A stretch of DNA of 53,191 nt from Candidatus Corynebacterium gallistercoris (GCA_019114175.1 DXFZ01000036.1:1-53191), one strand, 5' to 3'; positions 24,064 to 33,450 are shown, numbered from the stretch's first letter. The notes: generated from the letters alone by a model not told the origin. Numbers and translations are program-made.

Positions 24064-24566
24064 TACTTCTTCGCGGTCACCCAAATATCAATCTCGGCGT
24101 ACGTGGACTCCACGCCCGCGTCATCAGTGAAATGAATGGTCACTGTGACAGTCTGGCCGCCGGACTCCGGGGTAATGGTGGAGAAATCAGGCAGATCCGC
24201 AGTGGCCACGGCAGTCAGGCTGCCCGTGGTCTTCTTCTTGTACTGCGTGCGCATGCCCTGCGGCAACCAGCGGTGCGTGGCCGGCAAGGAGGCCTCCGCG
24301 AGCATTCCCATGGCGAACTCCGCGACATTGCAGGCGGCGATCGCATGGAACGTGCCAATGTGGTTGTTGAGCAGCCACCACTTGCGGGACTTCACCTTGC
24401 AATAGCCCGGCCGCAGTTCCTGCACGCGCGGCTGCACAGTGGAGAAGTACGGAGCCTTCAAGCTCACCGCGGCAGAAAACAGGCCCTTGCCCATGGGCTT
24501 GGCGGCCAGCTTCTTGTACATCTTGTAGGTGGGGGACGGGTTGCGGTCCGGATCGAAGGAAGACAT
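24063..24566 (-). CDS. DUF4442 hot-dog fold protein
   Basis: 167 residues. Hot-dog thioesterase-like fold of the DUF4442 type: PYFSTVQPRVQELRPGYCKVK, then NNHIGTFHAIAACNVAEFAMGMLAEASLP and a C-terminal strand TVTIHFTDDAG. The NHxGTxHA helix is the family signature. Probable acyl-thioester binding; substrate unknown. ATG 24566 has TATTGT 7 nt ahead (leaderless). First gene of the unit with the hydrolase and DUF998 genes. Confidence 0.85.
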   Translation of the reverse strand: MSSFDPDRNPSPTYKMYKKLAAKPMGKGLFSAAVSLKAPYFSTVQPRVQELRPGYCKVKSRKWWLLNNHIGTFHAIAACNVAEFAMGMLAEASLPATHRWLPQGMRTQYKKKTTGSLTAVATADLPDFSTITPESGGQTVTVTIHFTDDAGVESTYAEIDIWVTAKK

Positions 24567-24573
24567 GAAAATA

Positions 24574-24579
24574 ACAATA
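24574..24579 (-). promoter_or_regulatory. -10 box of the DUF4442 gene (leaderless)
   Basis: TATTGT on the minus strand, 7 nt before ATG 24566. Confidence 0.45.
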
Positions 24580-24736
24580 CCGGCAGAGGTAGGGCGGCGG
24601 TGCCGGATTGGCCGTGCTGGATTGGGGCTGCCGGTGGAATAAACGAGACAATAGGTAACGTTGAAGTCAGCAGAACTCTTCGCCATCCCCGATGAGCGAA
24701 ATCCCCGATGAGCGAAAAGCAAAGGACTGATTAATT

Positions 24737-25120
24737 ATGGCAACGGTTGAGATCACCGCAGAGAACTTCCAAGAGACCGTACAGAAGGACGGCATCGTTG
24801 TGCTGGACTTTTGGGCCGAATGGTGCGGCCCCTGCAAGCGCTTCGGACCCATCTTCGAAGAGGTATCCGAGCAGCACCCGGACGCTGTCTTCGGCAAGGT
24901 AGACACCGAGGCGAACCAGGAGCTCTCCGCAGCGCTGGAGATCTCCTCCATCCCCACCCTGATGATGTTCCGCGATGGCATCCTGCTGGCCCGCGAGTCC
25001 GGCCTGCTGCCCGCACAGGCGCTCAATGACCTGGTGCAGCAGGCGCAGGCGCTGGACATGGATGAGGTCCGCCGCCAGGTAGCAGAGCAAAACGGTGGCG
25101 CAAACGACGCGGAGGCCTAG
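24737..25120 (+). CDS. Thioredoxin
   Basis: 127 residues. Thioredoxin fold with VVLDFWAEWCGPCKRFGPIFEE (active site WCGPC) and the cis-proline loop SIPTLMMF. A C-terminal acidic/Gln extension of about 20 residues (DEVRRQVAEQNGGANDAEA) goes beyond the usual 105-110. General disulfide reductant in the cytoplasm. AAAGGA precedes the ATG by 10 nt. Divergent from the DUF4442 gene. Confidence 0.93.
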   Translation: MATVEITAENFQETVQKDGIVVLDFWAEWCGPCKRFGPIFEEVSEQHPDAVFGKVDTEANQELSAALEISSIPTLMMFRDGILLARESGLLPAQALNDLVQQAQALDMDEVRRQVAEQNGGANDAEA

Positions 25121-25204
25121 GTAGCGCGCCTAACCCCCGCGCCCCGCCTAACCCAAGCGCCCCGCGCAACCCCAGCGCCCCAGGCCCCAGCGCAACCCAA
25201 GCGC
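25121..25204. repeat. C-rich short repeat after thioredoxin
   Basis: Four to five variants of AACCCCAGCGCCCC between two convergent genes. No hairpin terminator is obvious. Confidence 0.5.
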
Positions 25205-26263
25205 CTACAGCGTGTTGACATCAATGACGAAGCGATACCGCACGTCAGACCCGATCACCCGCTCGTAGGCGCTATTAATCTCTTCGGCGGCGATGACCTC
25301 CGCCTCCGCCGTGATCCCGTGCTCGGCGCAGAAGTCCATCATCTCCTGGGTCTCCGGGATCCCGCCGATGGCACTGCCCGCCACGGACCGCCGCTGCCCA
25401 ATCAGCTGGCCAGCCCCGATCTGCATCTTTTCCGGCGGCAACCCCAGCATCACCATCGTGCCGCCGCGCGCCAGCGTAGAGATGAACGGCGCCGGATCCA
25501 GCGGCGCGCTGACCGTGTTGATGATCAGGTCAAAGTGGCTCTTCCACGGCTTCTCCCAGCCCTCTTCCTTGGTCGCCACGTAATCGCTGGCGCCGAACTT
25601 CCGGCCATCTTCTTCCTTGGACGTGGAGTGGCTCAACACCGTCACCTCCGCGCCCATCGCCGCCGCCAGCTTCACGGCCACGTGCCCCAGCCCGCCCATG
25701 CCGACCACGGCCACGTGCGATCCTTCCCCCACACCCCAGTGCTTCAGCGGGGAGTAGGTGGTGATGCCGGCGCACAGCAGGGGAGTCGCCGCCGCAGCCA
25801 CCTCCGATTCCAAGTCCGCGAACGCCTCCGGGATGCGGATCAGAAACTCCTCCCGGCACACGATGTGGGTGGAGTATCCGCCTTGCGTGATGGTCCCGTC
25901 CACCCGATCCGGCGCGTTGTATGTGCCGGTCGCGCCGTTTTCGCAGTAGTTCTCGTCGCCATCGTTGCAGGCGGAGCACTCCTGGCAGCTATCCACCAGG
26001 CAGCCGATGCCGACCACGTCTCCGGCGCGAAAGCTCTTCACGTTCTTGCCGGTGTCCACGATTTCGCCGATGATCTCGTGCCCCGGGGTCATGGGAAAGT
26101 TCTCGTGCGGCCAGTCACCGTTGACGGTGTGGATGTCCGAGTGGCAGATTCCGGCCCAGCGGATCTTGATGAGGCAATCGTTGTCTCGCAGGTCGCGCCG
26201 GGTGAGGGTGGATTTCACCATCGGTTCGCCGGCGCCGGGTGCTGTGTAACATGCAACGTCCAT
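25205..26263 (-). CDS. Zinc-dependent alcohol dehydrogenase (NADP type, YahK/AdhC-like)
   Basis: 352 residues. Catalytic zinc ligands in AGICHSDIH and GHEIIG, the structural zinc cluster CQECSACNDGDENYC, and the Rossmann motif VVGMGGLGHVAVKLA. The long-chain MDR layout matches cinnamyl-alcohol-dehydrogenase-like aldehyde reductases, which reduce many aldehydes with NADPH. ATG 26263 is chosen over an upstream in-frame GTG/ATG because TAGCCT (26271-26276) lies 7 nt ahead. A copy of the dispersed motif occupies the -35 area. Confidence 0.92.
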   Translation of the reverse strand: MDVACYTAPGAGEPMVKSTLTRRDLRDNDCLIKIRWAGICHSDIHTVNGDWPHENFPMTPGHEIIGEIVDTGKNVKSFRAGDVVGIGCLVDSCQECSACNDGDENYCENGATGTYNAPDRVDGTITQGGYSTHIVCREEFLIRIPEAFADLESEVAAAATPLLCAGITTYSPLKHWGVGEGSHVAVVGMGGLGHVAVKLAAAMGAEVTVLSHSTSKEEDGRKFGASDYVATKEEGWEKPWKSHFDLIINTVSAPLDPAPFISTLARGGTMVMLGLPPEKMQIGAGQLIGQRRSVAGSAIGGIPETQEMMDFCAEHGITAEAEVIAAEEINSAYERVIGSDVRYRFVIDVNTL

Positions 26264-26270
26264 GTGGTTC

Positions 26271-26276
26271 AGGCTA
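26271..26276 (-). promoter_or_regulatory. -10 box of the alcohol dehydrogenase gene
   Basis: TAGCCT on the minus strand, 7 nt before ATG 26263. Confidence 0.45.
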
Positions 26277-26280
26277 CATA

Positions 26281-26308
26281 TTTTTATTGTGGGGCGACGC
26301 CACCCCGC
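26281..26308 (+). repeat. Dispersed motif, copy 8 (alcohol dehydrogenase promoter)
   Basis: TTTTT, ATTGTGG, GGCGACGCCACCCCGC; exact core. It lies where the -35 of the leaderless alcohol dehydrogenase promoter would be. Confidence 0.75.
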
Positions 26309-26344
26309 CTCTCCCAAAACCGCAGTTGATAATGGGTTTCTTTA

Positions 26345-26369
26345 GGGCTGCGTCGCACCCAAGAAAAAA
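26345..26369 (-). repeat. Dispersed motif, copy 9 (pspA promoter, degenerate)
   Basis: GGGCTGCGTCGCACCC then AAGAAAAAA. Opposite orientation to copy 8, 36 bp away, ending 1 nt before the pspA -10 box. Confidence 0.55.
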
Positions 26370-26370
26370 G

Positions 26371-26376
26371 TAGGAT
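26371..26376 (+). promoter_or_regulatory. -10 box of pspA (leaderless)
   Basis: TAGGAT followed by 7 nt and the ATG at 26384. Confidence 0.45.
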
Positions 26377-26383
26377 GAATCAC

Positions 26384-27166
26384 ATGGCTAACCCATTTTC
26401 TAAAGGCTGGAAATACCTCACCCAATCCCTCGACATGAAGATCGAGGAAAACGCGGACCCGAAAGTGCAGATTCAGCAGGCCGCAGAAGCCGCGCGGGAT
26501 CAGCACCGCAAGATCACCGAGCAGGCCGCGGCGGTCATCGGCAACCGCAACCAACTGGAGATGAAGCTGGGCCGCCTGCAGCAGGACGCGCAGAAGCTCG
26601 CGGACAATGCGCGGATGGCGATCAAGCAGGCCGATCAGGCGGGCGCCGCGGGGGACCAGGCGAAAGCGCAAGAGCTGAACCAGACTGCGGAGGTGTTCGC
26701 CAGCCAGCTCGTGACCGTAGAGCAAGAGCTGGAGGAGACGAAGCAGCTCCACGCTGGCGCCGTGGAGGCGGCGAAGCAGGCGGAGCAGCAGCAGAAGCAA
26801 TCCGCGATGCGTCTGGAGGAGCAGATGGGGCAGATCAACCAGCTGCGCAGCCAGGTTGAGCAGGCGAAGATGCAGGAGGCAACGGCCGAATCCGTGCAGC
26901 GCATGAACGGTATTACGGCTGATGACTCAGTGCCCACCCTGGATGGGGTGAGGGAGAAGATCGAGCGCCGCTATGCCCAGGCGCTGGGTAGCCAGGAGCT
27001 GGTGGAGAACTCGGTGCAGGGGCGCATGGTGGAGATTGAGGAGGCGGGGCGTGACATGCGCGCGGCCTCCCGGTTGGAGCAGATCCGGGCGGGGTTGCGC
27101 GGGGACAAGGACGGGGAGATTGAAGGCGGCGCAGTGGGAGAGCAGCGCGGAGAGATCGAACCGTAA
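26384..27166 (+). CDS. pspA: PspA/IM30-family protein
   Basis: 260 residues, mostly long coiled-coil helices rich in Gln, Glu, Ala and Lys. The N-terminus ANPFSKGWKYLTQSLDMKIEENADPKVQIQQAAEAARD is the PspA helix pair that binds membrane. Members of the family stabilise stressed membranes as ESCRT-III-like oligomers. An extra start at 26375 (MNH) is possible; 26384 fits the TAGGAT box. No PspF or PspBC partner is seen. Confidence 0.88.
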   Translation: MANPFSKGWKYLTQSLDMKIEENADPKVQIQQAAEAARDQHRKITEQAAAVIGNRNQLEMKLGRLQQDAQKLADNARMAIKQADQAGAAGDQAKAQELNQTAEVFASQLVTVEQELEETKQLHAGAVEAAKQAEQQQKQSAMRLEEQMGQINQLRSQVEQAKMQEATAESVQRMNGITADDSVPTLDGVREKIERRYAQALGSQELVENSVQGRMVEIEEAGRDMRAASRLEQIRAGLRGDKDGEIEGGAVGEQRGEIEP

Positions 27167-27227
27167 GAAACAGGGTTGTGCAGAACAAGTGCAGTCCATC
27201 TAGTTTGATCCTGATGTGGACAGGAGA

Positions 27228-29819
27228 TCACAGGGCGGTACTGACCGGCTGGGTTAGGGATTTGAGGTCAGACCATGAATCAGATTTCTCAATGTCTCCC
27301 TCATAGGCAACCAGGTAGCCCCACTGTTGGCCAGCGAAAGCATCTTCTGCAACCATCCTGCGAATCAGAGACTCGGCTGCTTGGCGTTTCGCTTGGACCT
27401 GTGCATCGTCCCTGCCTTGCTCGCTCTTGCCCTCGATGATCCAATAAACACCGTCTGTATCCCGTGCGATGAAATCCGGGAAATAGCGGTCCTTCGGGGT
27501 GAAAAAAATGAAGGCATTATCCTGTGCATGGAGGCGGTGCCACCATTGGATGTGTGGTGAGGTGTTGAGTAGCTTCGCTAATTGATATTCACCGCTAAAT
27601 GAGTCAAAGGACTCGGCAGTGAACAGAGATTTGAACCAGCCTCCGTAAAATCGACCACGGACGAAGTGCTCGCGTGAGTCGATCTGCTCGTGGATCTGCT
27701 CACCCAAAGGCAGACTGTAGCCCTTGCAAGATTCCTTGCGGGGTAGCTGCTTAGGGTGAATGGCCGGAACTTCGCGGGTGGAGCGCAACGCTTCGGCAAC
27801 GTAAGCGCGTACTACCTGCTGTAGTAGTGATTGCGCTGATGCTAGGGATTTGATGGTCCAGTCCGTGAAGGGTACGTGCTTCATGAACTTGGGCACCAGG
27901 TATGTATCCACGTAGCGGGCTGTGGACGCTAGTTTCGGCACTAAGTTGATGTTCATCACGAGCTTGGTTAGGGCTTGGCGCGCATCGGCATCAGGGATTG
28001 GCAAAGAATCGACTTCTGCACTTTCCACGTCAGCTGCTCGCAGCTTTTTGCCGACGGCAGCGATGATTTCCTTGCGGTACATCACATCACCTGTGGAGGT
28101 GACCTTGCGGGCTGCTTGCTCGATCTGCTCATCAGCTATTTCAGACAGCTCAATCTGGGGCTGTTGGATCCTGACTGTGGTGACGGGGAAATGATAGGAG
28201 ACGTCAGCGAAAGCCTCGTTACGCTCAACCATTGCTGGATCCCAGTGGATATGTTTATCCGAGGTGCTGCCGCCGATGGGGCGGAAACCAACGCCCGGGC
28301 TATCTTCGGTACCAGGGGCAGAAGTATGGTCTGCCGGGGGCTGGCTATTGTCACCGCTTGGCTCCTCATCCCCGCCACCCACAGTATCGGCTGGTGGGGT
28401 GTGCCCCGAAGCCGTGGTGGATGTCTCCTCGCCAGTGAGATCGTTATCTTCAGCAGCCTTACGGATCGCTGCATCGACTTTCTTTTTGTCATCTTCTTTT
28501 ACCGCCTCTTCGAGGCCGAACTGGTGGAGCACATTTTCTGCCGCCAGCAGCTCGGTGAAGGATTGGTGGGAGATGATATCGAGCTGGTCAATCTGGCCGA
28601 CCCCAGTGTAACTCCCAAACGGTAGGCGCAGTCCACGTCCCATTGTCTGCTGGGTGAGCACTTCGGATGCCATCGCCCGTAGTGTGACAACAACCGCGAT
28701 GTTTTTGACATCCCAGCCTTCTTTGAGCTTGTTGACGCTCACCACCGCCAGCACTGGTGAGTCGGGTTTGTCGAGGTTATTCAGCGCCTTTTGGGTTGCA
28801 TCATCATCGTGCTGGTTGTCTACCTGTAGTACCGCCGAATCCTTTCCGAAGTATTCTGGCGTGCGAAGCAAGTCAGCGACCTGGGTGGCATGGGGAACGT
28901 CGGAGCAGACCACGAAGACCACAGCGTTGACGCGATCACGGTGATTGCTCGCAGCATAGGAATCGTAGTAGGTCTGCTTGATGCCGCGTAGTTGGAGGGC
29001 ATCGCGAAGTTGCTGTTCCTCGGAAGCTTGATCTGTTCCGTAACCATCTTTGCGGAAGGCAAGGACAGGGGCCTTGACGTATTTATCCTTGATTGCTTTA
29101 TAGAGCGGGTATTCGAATATGACGTGATCTTTCTTCTTATCCACCGAGGCTGTTAGCCCGATGGTGGCCGCTGGTTCCAGCTCTCGTAACGCCGCATTAA
29201 ATGCTACTGCCGTGGCGCCGTAAAGGTGGGACTCATCGGCGATGACCACCAGGTCGTCTTGGTCTTTGAGATAGTCAAATAAAACCCCGGCGTTTTCATC
29301 GAAGCGGCGCGGCTTACGCCGCATTGCCTCTTGGGTACCGCCATGGGTATCTCCTTCGGCTTCCTTCGGGGCGATGAGCTGCTGAATGTTGAAAATAAAC
29401 GCCAGCACTGGGGCTTCGCGCCCATGGGATAGCATGGCGGCACCGTTGCTTCGGTTGATCCACGCTGAGTAATCCTGTGGTGTCACCACATCTGGAGGGG
29501 TAGGAGAGCCACTGATGTATTTGGCTGCCCCTAGGCTAAAGTTCTGCACGGTCTTCGCCTGTACCGTCTTGCCCGGGGTGACGATGAGGACGTTTCCCAC
29601 GCCCTGGCGGCGGAGATACTCCACGAACGCTGCCATCAGGTAGGTTTTCCCCACACCGGTGGCTAGGTTAAGTACCTGCTGTACCGAGGGGTCATAGTCC
29701 CCGTCGAGAGTGAAAATGAGTTGCCGGAGTGCCTGCCTGTTCGGCGCGCGCAGGTCAAAGTCCGCGCTGATTGTCTCAAGCAGGTCAGAATCAAAGCTGA
29801 TGTTAAGGCGCTGAGCCAT
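27228..29819 (-). CDS. res: Type III restriction endonuclease subunit (Res)
   Basis: 863 residues. SF2 helicase core: Walker A ATGVGKTYL (53-61), motif II DESH (195-198), then TASVDKKK and QQTMGRGLRLPFG as motif VI. The C-terminal nuclease has PDFIARD (781) and EGK (797-799), a PD-(D/E)xK site. A Pro/Thr/Glu-rich linker near 470-525 joins the parts. With Mod it cuts DNA carrying two inverted unmethylated sites after ATP-driven movement. ATG 29819 overlaps the mod stop by one base. Less GC-rich than the flanking housekeeping genes; no dispersed motif seen. Confidence 0.93.
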   Translation of the reverse strand: MAQRLNISFDSDLLETISADFDLRAPNRQALRQLIFTLDGDYDPSVQQVLNLATGVGKTYLMAAFVEYLRRQGVGNVLIVTPGKTVQAKTVQNFSLGAAKYISGSPTPPDVVTPQDYSAWINRSNGAAMLSHGREAPVLAFIFNIQQLIAPKEAEGDTHGGTQEAMRRKPRRFDENAGVLFDYLKDQDDLVVIADESHLYGATAVAFNAALRELEPAATIGLTASVDKKKDHVIFEYPLYKAIKDKYVKAPVLAFRKDGYGTDQASEEQQLRDALQLRGIKQTYYDSYAASNHRDRVNAVVFVVCSDVPHATQVADLLRTPEYFGKDSAVLQVDNQHDDDATQKALNNLDKPDSPVLAVVSVNKLKEGWDVKNIAVVVTLRAMASEVLTQQTMGRGLRLPFGSYTGVGQIDQLDIISHQSFTELLAAENVLHQFGLEEAVKEDDKKKVDAAIRKAAEDNDLTGEETSTTASGHTPPADTVGGGDEEPSGDNSQPPADHTSAPGTEDSPGVGFRPIGGSTSDKHIHWDPAMVERNEAFADVSYHFPVTTVRIQQPQIELSEIADEQIEQAARKVTSTGDVMYRKEIIAAVGKKLRAADVESAEVDSLPIPDADARQALTKLVMNINLVPKLASTARYVDTYLVPKFMKHVPFTDWTIKSLASAQSLLQQVVRAYVAEALRSTREVPAIHPKQLPRKESCKGYSLPLGEQIHEQIDSREHFVRGRFYGGWFKSLFTAESFDSFSGEYQLAKLLNTSPHIQWWHRLHAQDNAFIFFTPKDRYFPDFIARDTDGVYWIIEGKSEQGRDDAQVQAKRQAAESLIRRMVAEDAFAGQQWGYLVAYEGDIEKSDSWSDLKSLTQPVSTAL

Positions 29820-31654
29820 TACATGTCACCACCTTGGGAATAGCGGAAAATATCATCCGGGATCGCAACCACCCGTGATCCTTTGCATGCACGGCGTAAG
29901 TGCTGGCGGACACCGTCCATGACGCTGGTAGCAGCCAGCACGATCGTCTCGTCATCTTGGATTTGAGAGACCAGCCAATCGACCTGCTCGATGGTGGCAA
30001 CGCCCTCGATCACCTTGAGTAGGGAGTTACCGCGGCGAGCATCGAATACATAGTCATCCTCAGCGTGGAGGAGGCGGAAACCAAGGTTCGCGGCTACAGA
30101 CGTCACCAGTGTCTCACCGGTGGCTTCGGGGGTGAGGATCACGCGGTCAAACTCTGGGATGTAATCGAAACATGAGGGCGATAAATGCGCTACTTGGAAA
30201 CCACCGCCGCCACGCCAATTCACCACGTCTTTTGTACGCTTGGTCTTAGACGCAGCTTTCAAGGCTTTAACGGATTGGTCTTTTTTTAGAGCCGGGTCGT
30301 CTTTAATCAGCTTGTTCAGTGCACTATTAAACGCCGCTGCCTGATCAGGAGTAAGACCCTCAGGAAGCTCAACCCCATCCGCTGCTACACGCTCGCCCTT
30401 GGTACGTGTGATTCCGCCAGGATCTTGATCGTGGACCACCTTCTCTAAACGCGGTCGAGTGAAGGTATTGAAGGTATCTTCCCGCAACTCGCACGTGACC
30501 CAACGTCGCCCCATCTTCTGCGCCACCGCTGCTGTGGTGCCACTACCAGCAAACACGTCGAGGACGATGTCATCAACCGTCGAGGCAGAATCAATAATGA
30601 AATTAAGTAGATGCTCGGGCTTGGGAGTATCAAACAGCTCCGGTGTCGGAAGACCAGGAAAGAGGAGCTTGAGATGATTCTTTGCGCCTCGCGTGCTGCC
30701 AGTTCTTTTGACGGAGAGCCAGGCATCGCTCGGAGGAAGGCCTCCCTGTTCCCACAGATAGGTTTTCCTCTTTAAGGCGGTCTCATGCGGATTGAAGTAG
30801 ACTTCGCCAATCGCCATTTTTTGATACATGGTTTCGCGATCCCAGCGCCAACCATTGGCTGGCGGAGCCATCATTCCGCCGGAAGGTTTAGGGATTTCAT
30901 ACTTCAGCGAAGGGCGATCTTTGGGATTTTGAACGTCCCTGCCGTCGTACCAAGGCCCACGAGGATCCCCGTCGGGGTTTCGATAGTGCGATTGTTTCTC
31001 TGGGTCCGGTAGGTGCCGAGGCCGCCATCCCGCGTTTCGCCCATAGACATAGATGAGGTTCTTATCTTTAGAGAAGGAACCAGCATTGTTGCTGGAGCTG
31101 TCAGTTGCAAGCCATGCAATCTCGGCAACGAAGCAATTAGCACCAAATACCTCGTCGAGCAGACTTCTCATTCGATGGCTCTCCACATCGTCGAGGTGAA
31201 CCCAGATTGATCCATCATCGGCAAGTAGCTTCTTCAGATGGAGTAGCCTATCGCGCATCATAGTGAGCCACACGGAATGCTCAAGATTGTCTTCATAATT
31301 GGCGAAGGTCTGAGCCGTGTTGAACGGCGGATCAATGTAGATCAGCTTGACCTTGCCCACGTACTTCTCTGCCAACTCCGGCACACGGGTCAAGGCTTCG
31401 AGGACATCCCCAGACTCTCCGAGGAGCAACAGGTTATCGTCCTGAGGCTCAAGATCGGCGCGTTCTGAGTATTCGAACTCATCAGCCTTGGCCGTCTGTT
31501 TGCCCTGCACGTAGTCATCCATAACCAGCGTGTGGGTCTCACAGTAGCGCGGATCGGCGGGATCAACCCACGTATAACCGTACTTACCCGTTTCGGTGGG
31601 GATGAGTGCCTTGTCCTTGTTGTACCAGGTGAGCTGGAGCCGCTGTTTCGCCAT
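29819..31654 (-). CDS. mod: Type III DNA methyltransferase (Mod)
   Basis: 611 residues. N6-adenine methyltransferase of the beta class: catalytic YIDPPFNT with DPPF at 108-111, followed much later by the SAM motif DVFAGSGTT (366-374). The specificity region lies between them. Mod sets the recognition sequence of the type III system and is needed by Res. First gene of the pair. No simple-sequence tract is present in the gene, so there is no sign of phase variation. Target site cannot be predicted. Confidence 0.93.
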   Translation of the reverse strand: MAKQRLQLTWYNKDKALIPTETGKYGYTWVDPADPRYCETHTLVMDDYVQGKQTAKADEFEYSERADLEPQDDNLLLLGESGDVLEALTRVPELAEKYVGKVKLIYIDPPFNTAQTFANYEDNLEHSVWLTMMRDRLLHLKKLLADDGSIWVHLDDVESHRMRSLLDEVFGANCFVAEIAWLATDSSSNNAGSFSKDKNLIYVYGRNAGWRPRHLPDPEKQSHYRNPDGDPRGPWYDGRDVQNPKDRPSLKYEIPKPSGGMMAPPANGWRWDRETMYQKMAIGEVYFNPHETALKRKTYLWEQGGLPPSDAWLSVKRTGSTRGAKNHLKLLFPGLPTPELFDTPKPEHLLNFIIDSASTVDDIVLDVFAGSGTTAAVAQKMGRRWVTCELREDTFNTFTRPRLEKVVHDQDPGGITRTKGERVAADGVELPEGLTPDQAAAFNSALNKLIKDDPALKKDQSVKALKAASKTKRTKDVVNWRGGGGFQVAHLSPSCFDYIPEFDRVILTPEATGETLVTSVAANLGFRLLHAEDDYVFDARRGNSLLKVIEGVATIEQVDWLVSQIQDDETIVLAATSVMDGVRQHLRRACKGSRVVAIPDDIFRYSQGGDM

Positions 31655-31807
31655 CTACTGTGTTGATCCTCTAAGACCGCCCTTGGGTAAGGGATACATC
31701 GGGTTGTATGCTGCTAAACCAGTGTAGCCAACTCTGGGATGTTCCACGGTGGAGTAGCATTCTCTCTTTAACCCCACAACACAGATGTAGGAGCGAGCAG
31801 CGGCAGG

Positions 31808-33367
31808 GTGACGTCGGATAAAAAAGAACAAGAAACGGTGAATACGCGGCTGCTCATTGGGATCCTGGTGGCCGCGGCGTTCGTGGTGATTCTCAATGAG
31901 ACCACGCTGGCGGTGGCGCTGCCGGTGCTCATGGCGGACTTCGGGATTTCCGCGGATGTGGCGCAGTGGCTGACCACGAGTTTCATGCTGACGATGGCCG
32001 TGGTGATCCCGATGACCGGGTTCATCATGCAGAAGTTCACGCTGCGGGTCATTTACATCACGGCGATGGCTACGTTCCTGGCAGGCACGATTGGCGCGGC
32101 GATTGCCCCAAGTTTCGCGATTTTGCTTCTCGCGCGCATCGTCCAGGCGAGTGGCACGGCGCTGGTGATTCCGCTGCTCATGACCACGATTGTGCGCTTG
32201 GTACCCCTGGAGCGGCGCGGCAGCGTGTTCGGCATGGTGACCGTGGTGATCGCGGTGGCCCCGGCACTGGGGCCGACGTTCTCCGGCGTGGTCCTAGGCG
32301 CGCTGGGGTGGCGCTGGATCTTCCTGCTCATGGTGCCGCTGGTGGTGTTGGCGCTGGTGGTGGGCGTGTGGCAGGCGAAGAACTTTGAGGAGCCGGGGCA
32401 GCCACGGCTGGATGTGACCTCCGTGGTGCTCTCCGCCGTGGGTTTCGCGGGGCTTGTGTACGGTCTGGTGGGGCTGGCGGACCTGGCGGACGGGCTGCCG
32501 GTGGATCGGCTGGTCATCCTGGGCGTGGCCGTGGTGGTGCTGGCGGTCTTCTTCCGCCGGCAGGTCCGGCTGCAGCGCGCGGAGGCGGCTGGCGAGGCCG
32601 CGTCTCCCTTGCTTGACCTGCGACCACTGGGGGTGCGCGAGTACCGGTTGTCCTTGACCTTCATGCTGCTTTCATTCAGCATGCTGTTCGGCTTCATCAT
32701 CCTCATGCCCATGTACGCCCAGCAGGTCGCGGGCATGTCCACCGTCGCCACGGGGTTGGTGTCCCTGCCAGGCGGGTTGCTGATGGGGCTGCTGGGGCCT
32801 GCGGTGGGCCGCGCCTATGATGCGCGTGGCACCCGTCCTTTGGTGATCCCCGGGGCGGTGCTGCTGGCGGTGGCGATGTTCGGTTTCGCTTTCCTAGACG
32901 CCACCCGCGCTCCATTCACCTGGGCGGTGGAGCTGTTCGGCGCCGATGCCGCGGGCCCGGCCAACGATGCGCTGCAGCTCACGGTGCTGGCGCTGGTGCT
33001 GAACCTGGGGTTGGCGCTGATGTTTACCCCGCTGATGTCTAATGCGCTGGCGGCGGTGGAGGATGAGATGGCCCCGCATGCGCAGGCGATTCTGAACACC
33101 TTCCAGCAGGTCGCCGGTGGTGCGGGCACGGCTGTGTTCATCGCGATCATGACGTTTGCGGCGAAGGCGTGGGGCGGGGCCGGTGCTGGTGCTTCTTCTG
33201 GGGCGACGCCACCCCACGCAGCCCTCGGCCACGGCATCCACGTGGCGTTCCTCGTGGGCGCTGGGATCTCCGTGGTGTTGGTGGCGTGCGTGGTGCTGAT
33301 CAGGTTCGATGCGAAAAAGCCCCTGGCTGAGCTCAAGGGCTCTGAGCACGGTTCAACTGAAAAGTAG
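31808..33367 (+). CDS. MFS multidrug exporter, DHA2 (14-helix) type
   Basis: 519 residues with about fourteen helices. NETTLAVALPVLMADFGISADVAQWLTTSFMLT is the DHA2 motif D1 region, LLLARIVQASGTALVIPLLMTTI the next, and GPTFSGVVLGALGWRWIFLL is motif C. Proton-driven efflux of drugs or toxic compounds is likely; substrate unknown. Start GTG 31808 (TSDKKEQE). A dispersed-motif copy is read near the C-terminus as GASSGATPPHAALG, in the loop before the last helix. Divergent from the restriction-modification genes. Confidence 0.9.
   Translation: MTSDKKEQETVNTRLLIGILVAAAFVVILNETTLAVALPVLMADFGISADVAQWLTTSFMLTMAVVIPMTGFIMQKFTLRVIYITAMATFLAGTIGAAIAPSFAILLLARIVQASGTALVIPLLMTTIVRLVPLERRGSVFGMVTVVIAVAPALGPTFSGVVLGALGWRWIFLLMVPLVVLALVVGVWQAKNFEEPGQPRLDVTSVVLSAVGFAGLVYGLVGLADLADGLPVDRLVILGVAVVVLAVFFRRQVRLQRAEAAGEAASPLLDLRPLGVREYRLSLTFMLLSFSMLFGFIILMPMYAQQVAGMSTVATGLVSLPGGLLMGLLGPAVGRAYDARGTRPLVIPGAVLLAVAMFGFAFLDATRAPFTWAVELFGADAAGPANDALQLTVLALVLNLGLALMFTPLMSNALAAVEDEMAPHAQAILNTFQQVAGGAGTAVFIAIMTFAAKAWGGAGAGASSGATPPHAALGHGIHVAFLVGAGISVVLVACVVLIRFDAKKPLAELKGSEHGSTEK
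33192..33218 (+). repeat. Dispersed motif, copy 10 (inside MFS gene)
   Basis: CTTCTTCTGGGGCGACGCC then ACCCCAC. In frame, in a Gly/Ala/Ser-rich loop. Confidence 0.6.
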
Positions 33368-33418
33368 TACGCTCAAAATCCGCTGAAATTGCAAAATCGT
33401 CAGAATTCGAGCGTACTA
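33365..33418. terminator. Inverted repeat between MFS gene and dprE2
   Basis: TAGTACGCTC (33365-33374) and GAGCGTACTA (33409-33418) enclose 34 nt containing AAAATCCGCTGAAAT and TGCAAAATCG. It sits between convergent genes, so bidirectional termination is possible. The loop resembles those of hairpins at 47719 and 47881. Confidence 0.5.
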
Positions 33419-33450
33419 AATACCCATGCAGGCTTTGTGCGAGGCAGATC

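Noticed and set aside
29819..31654. Phase-variable mod gene
   Set aside because: No simple-sequence repeat tract is present in or ahead of the gene.
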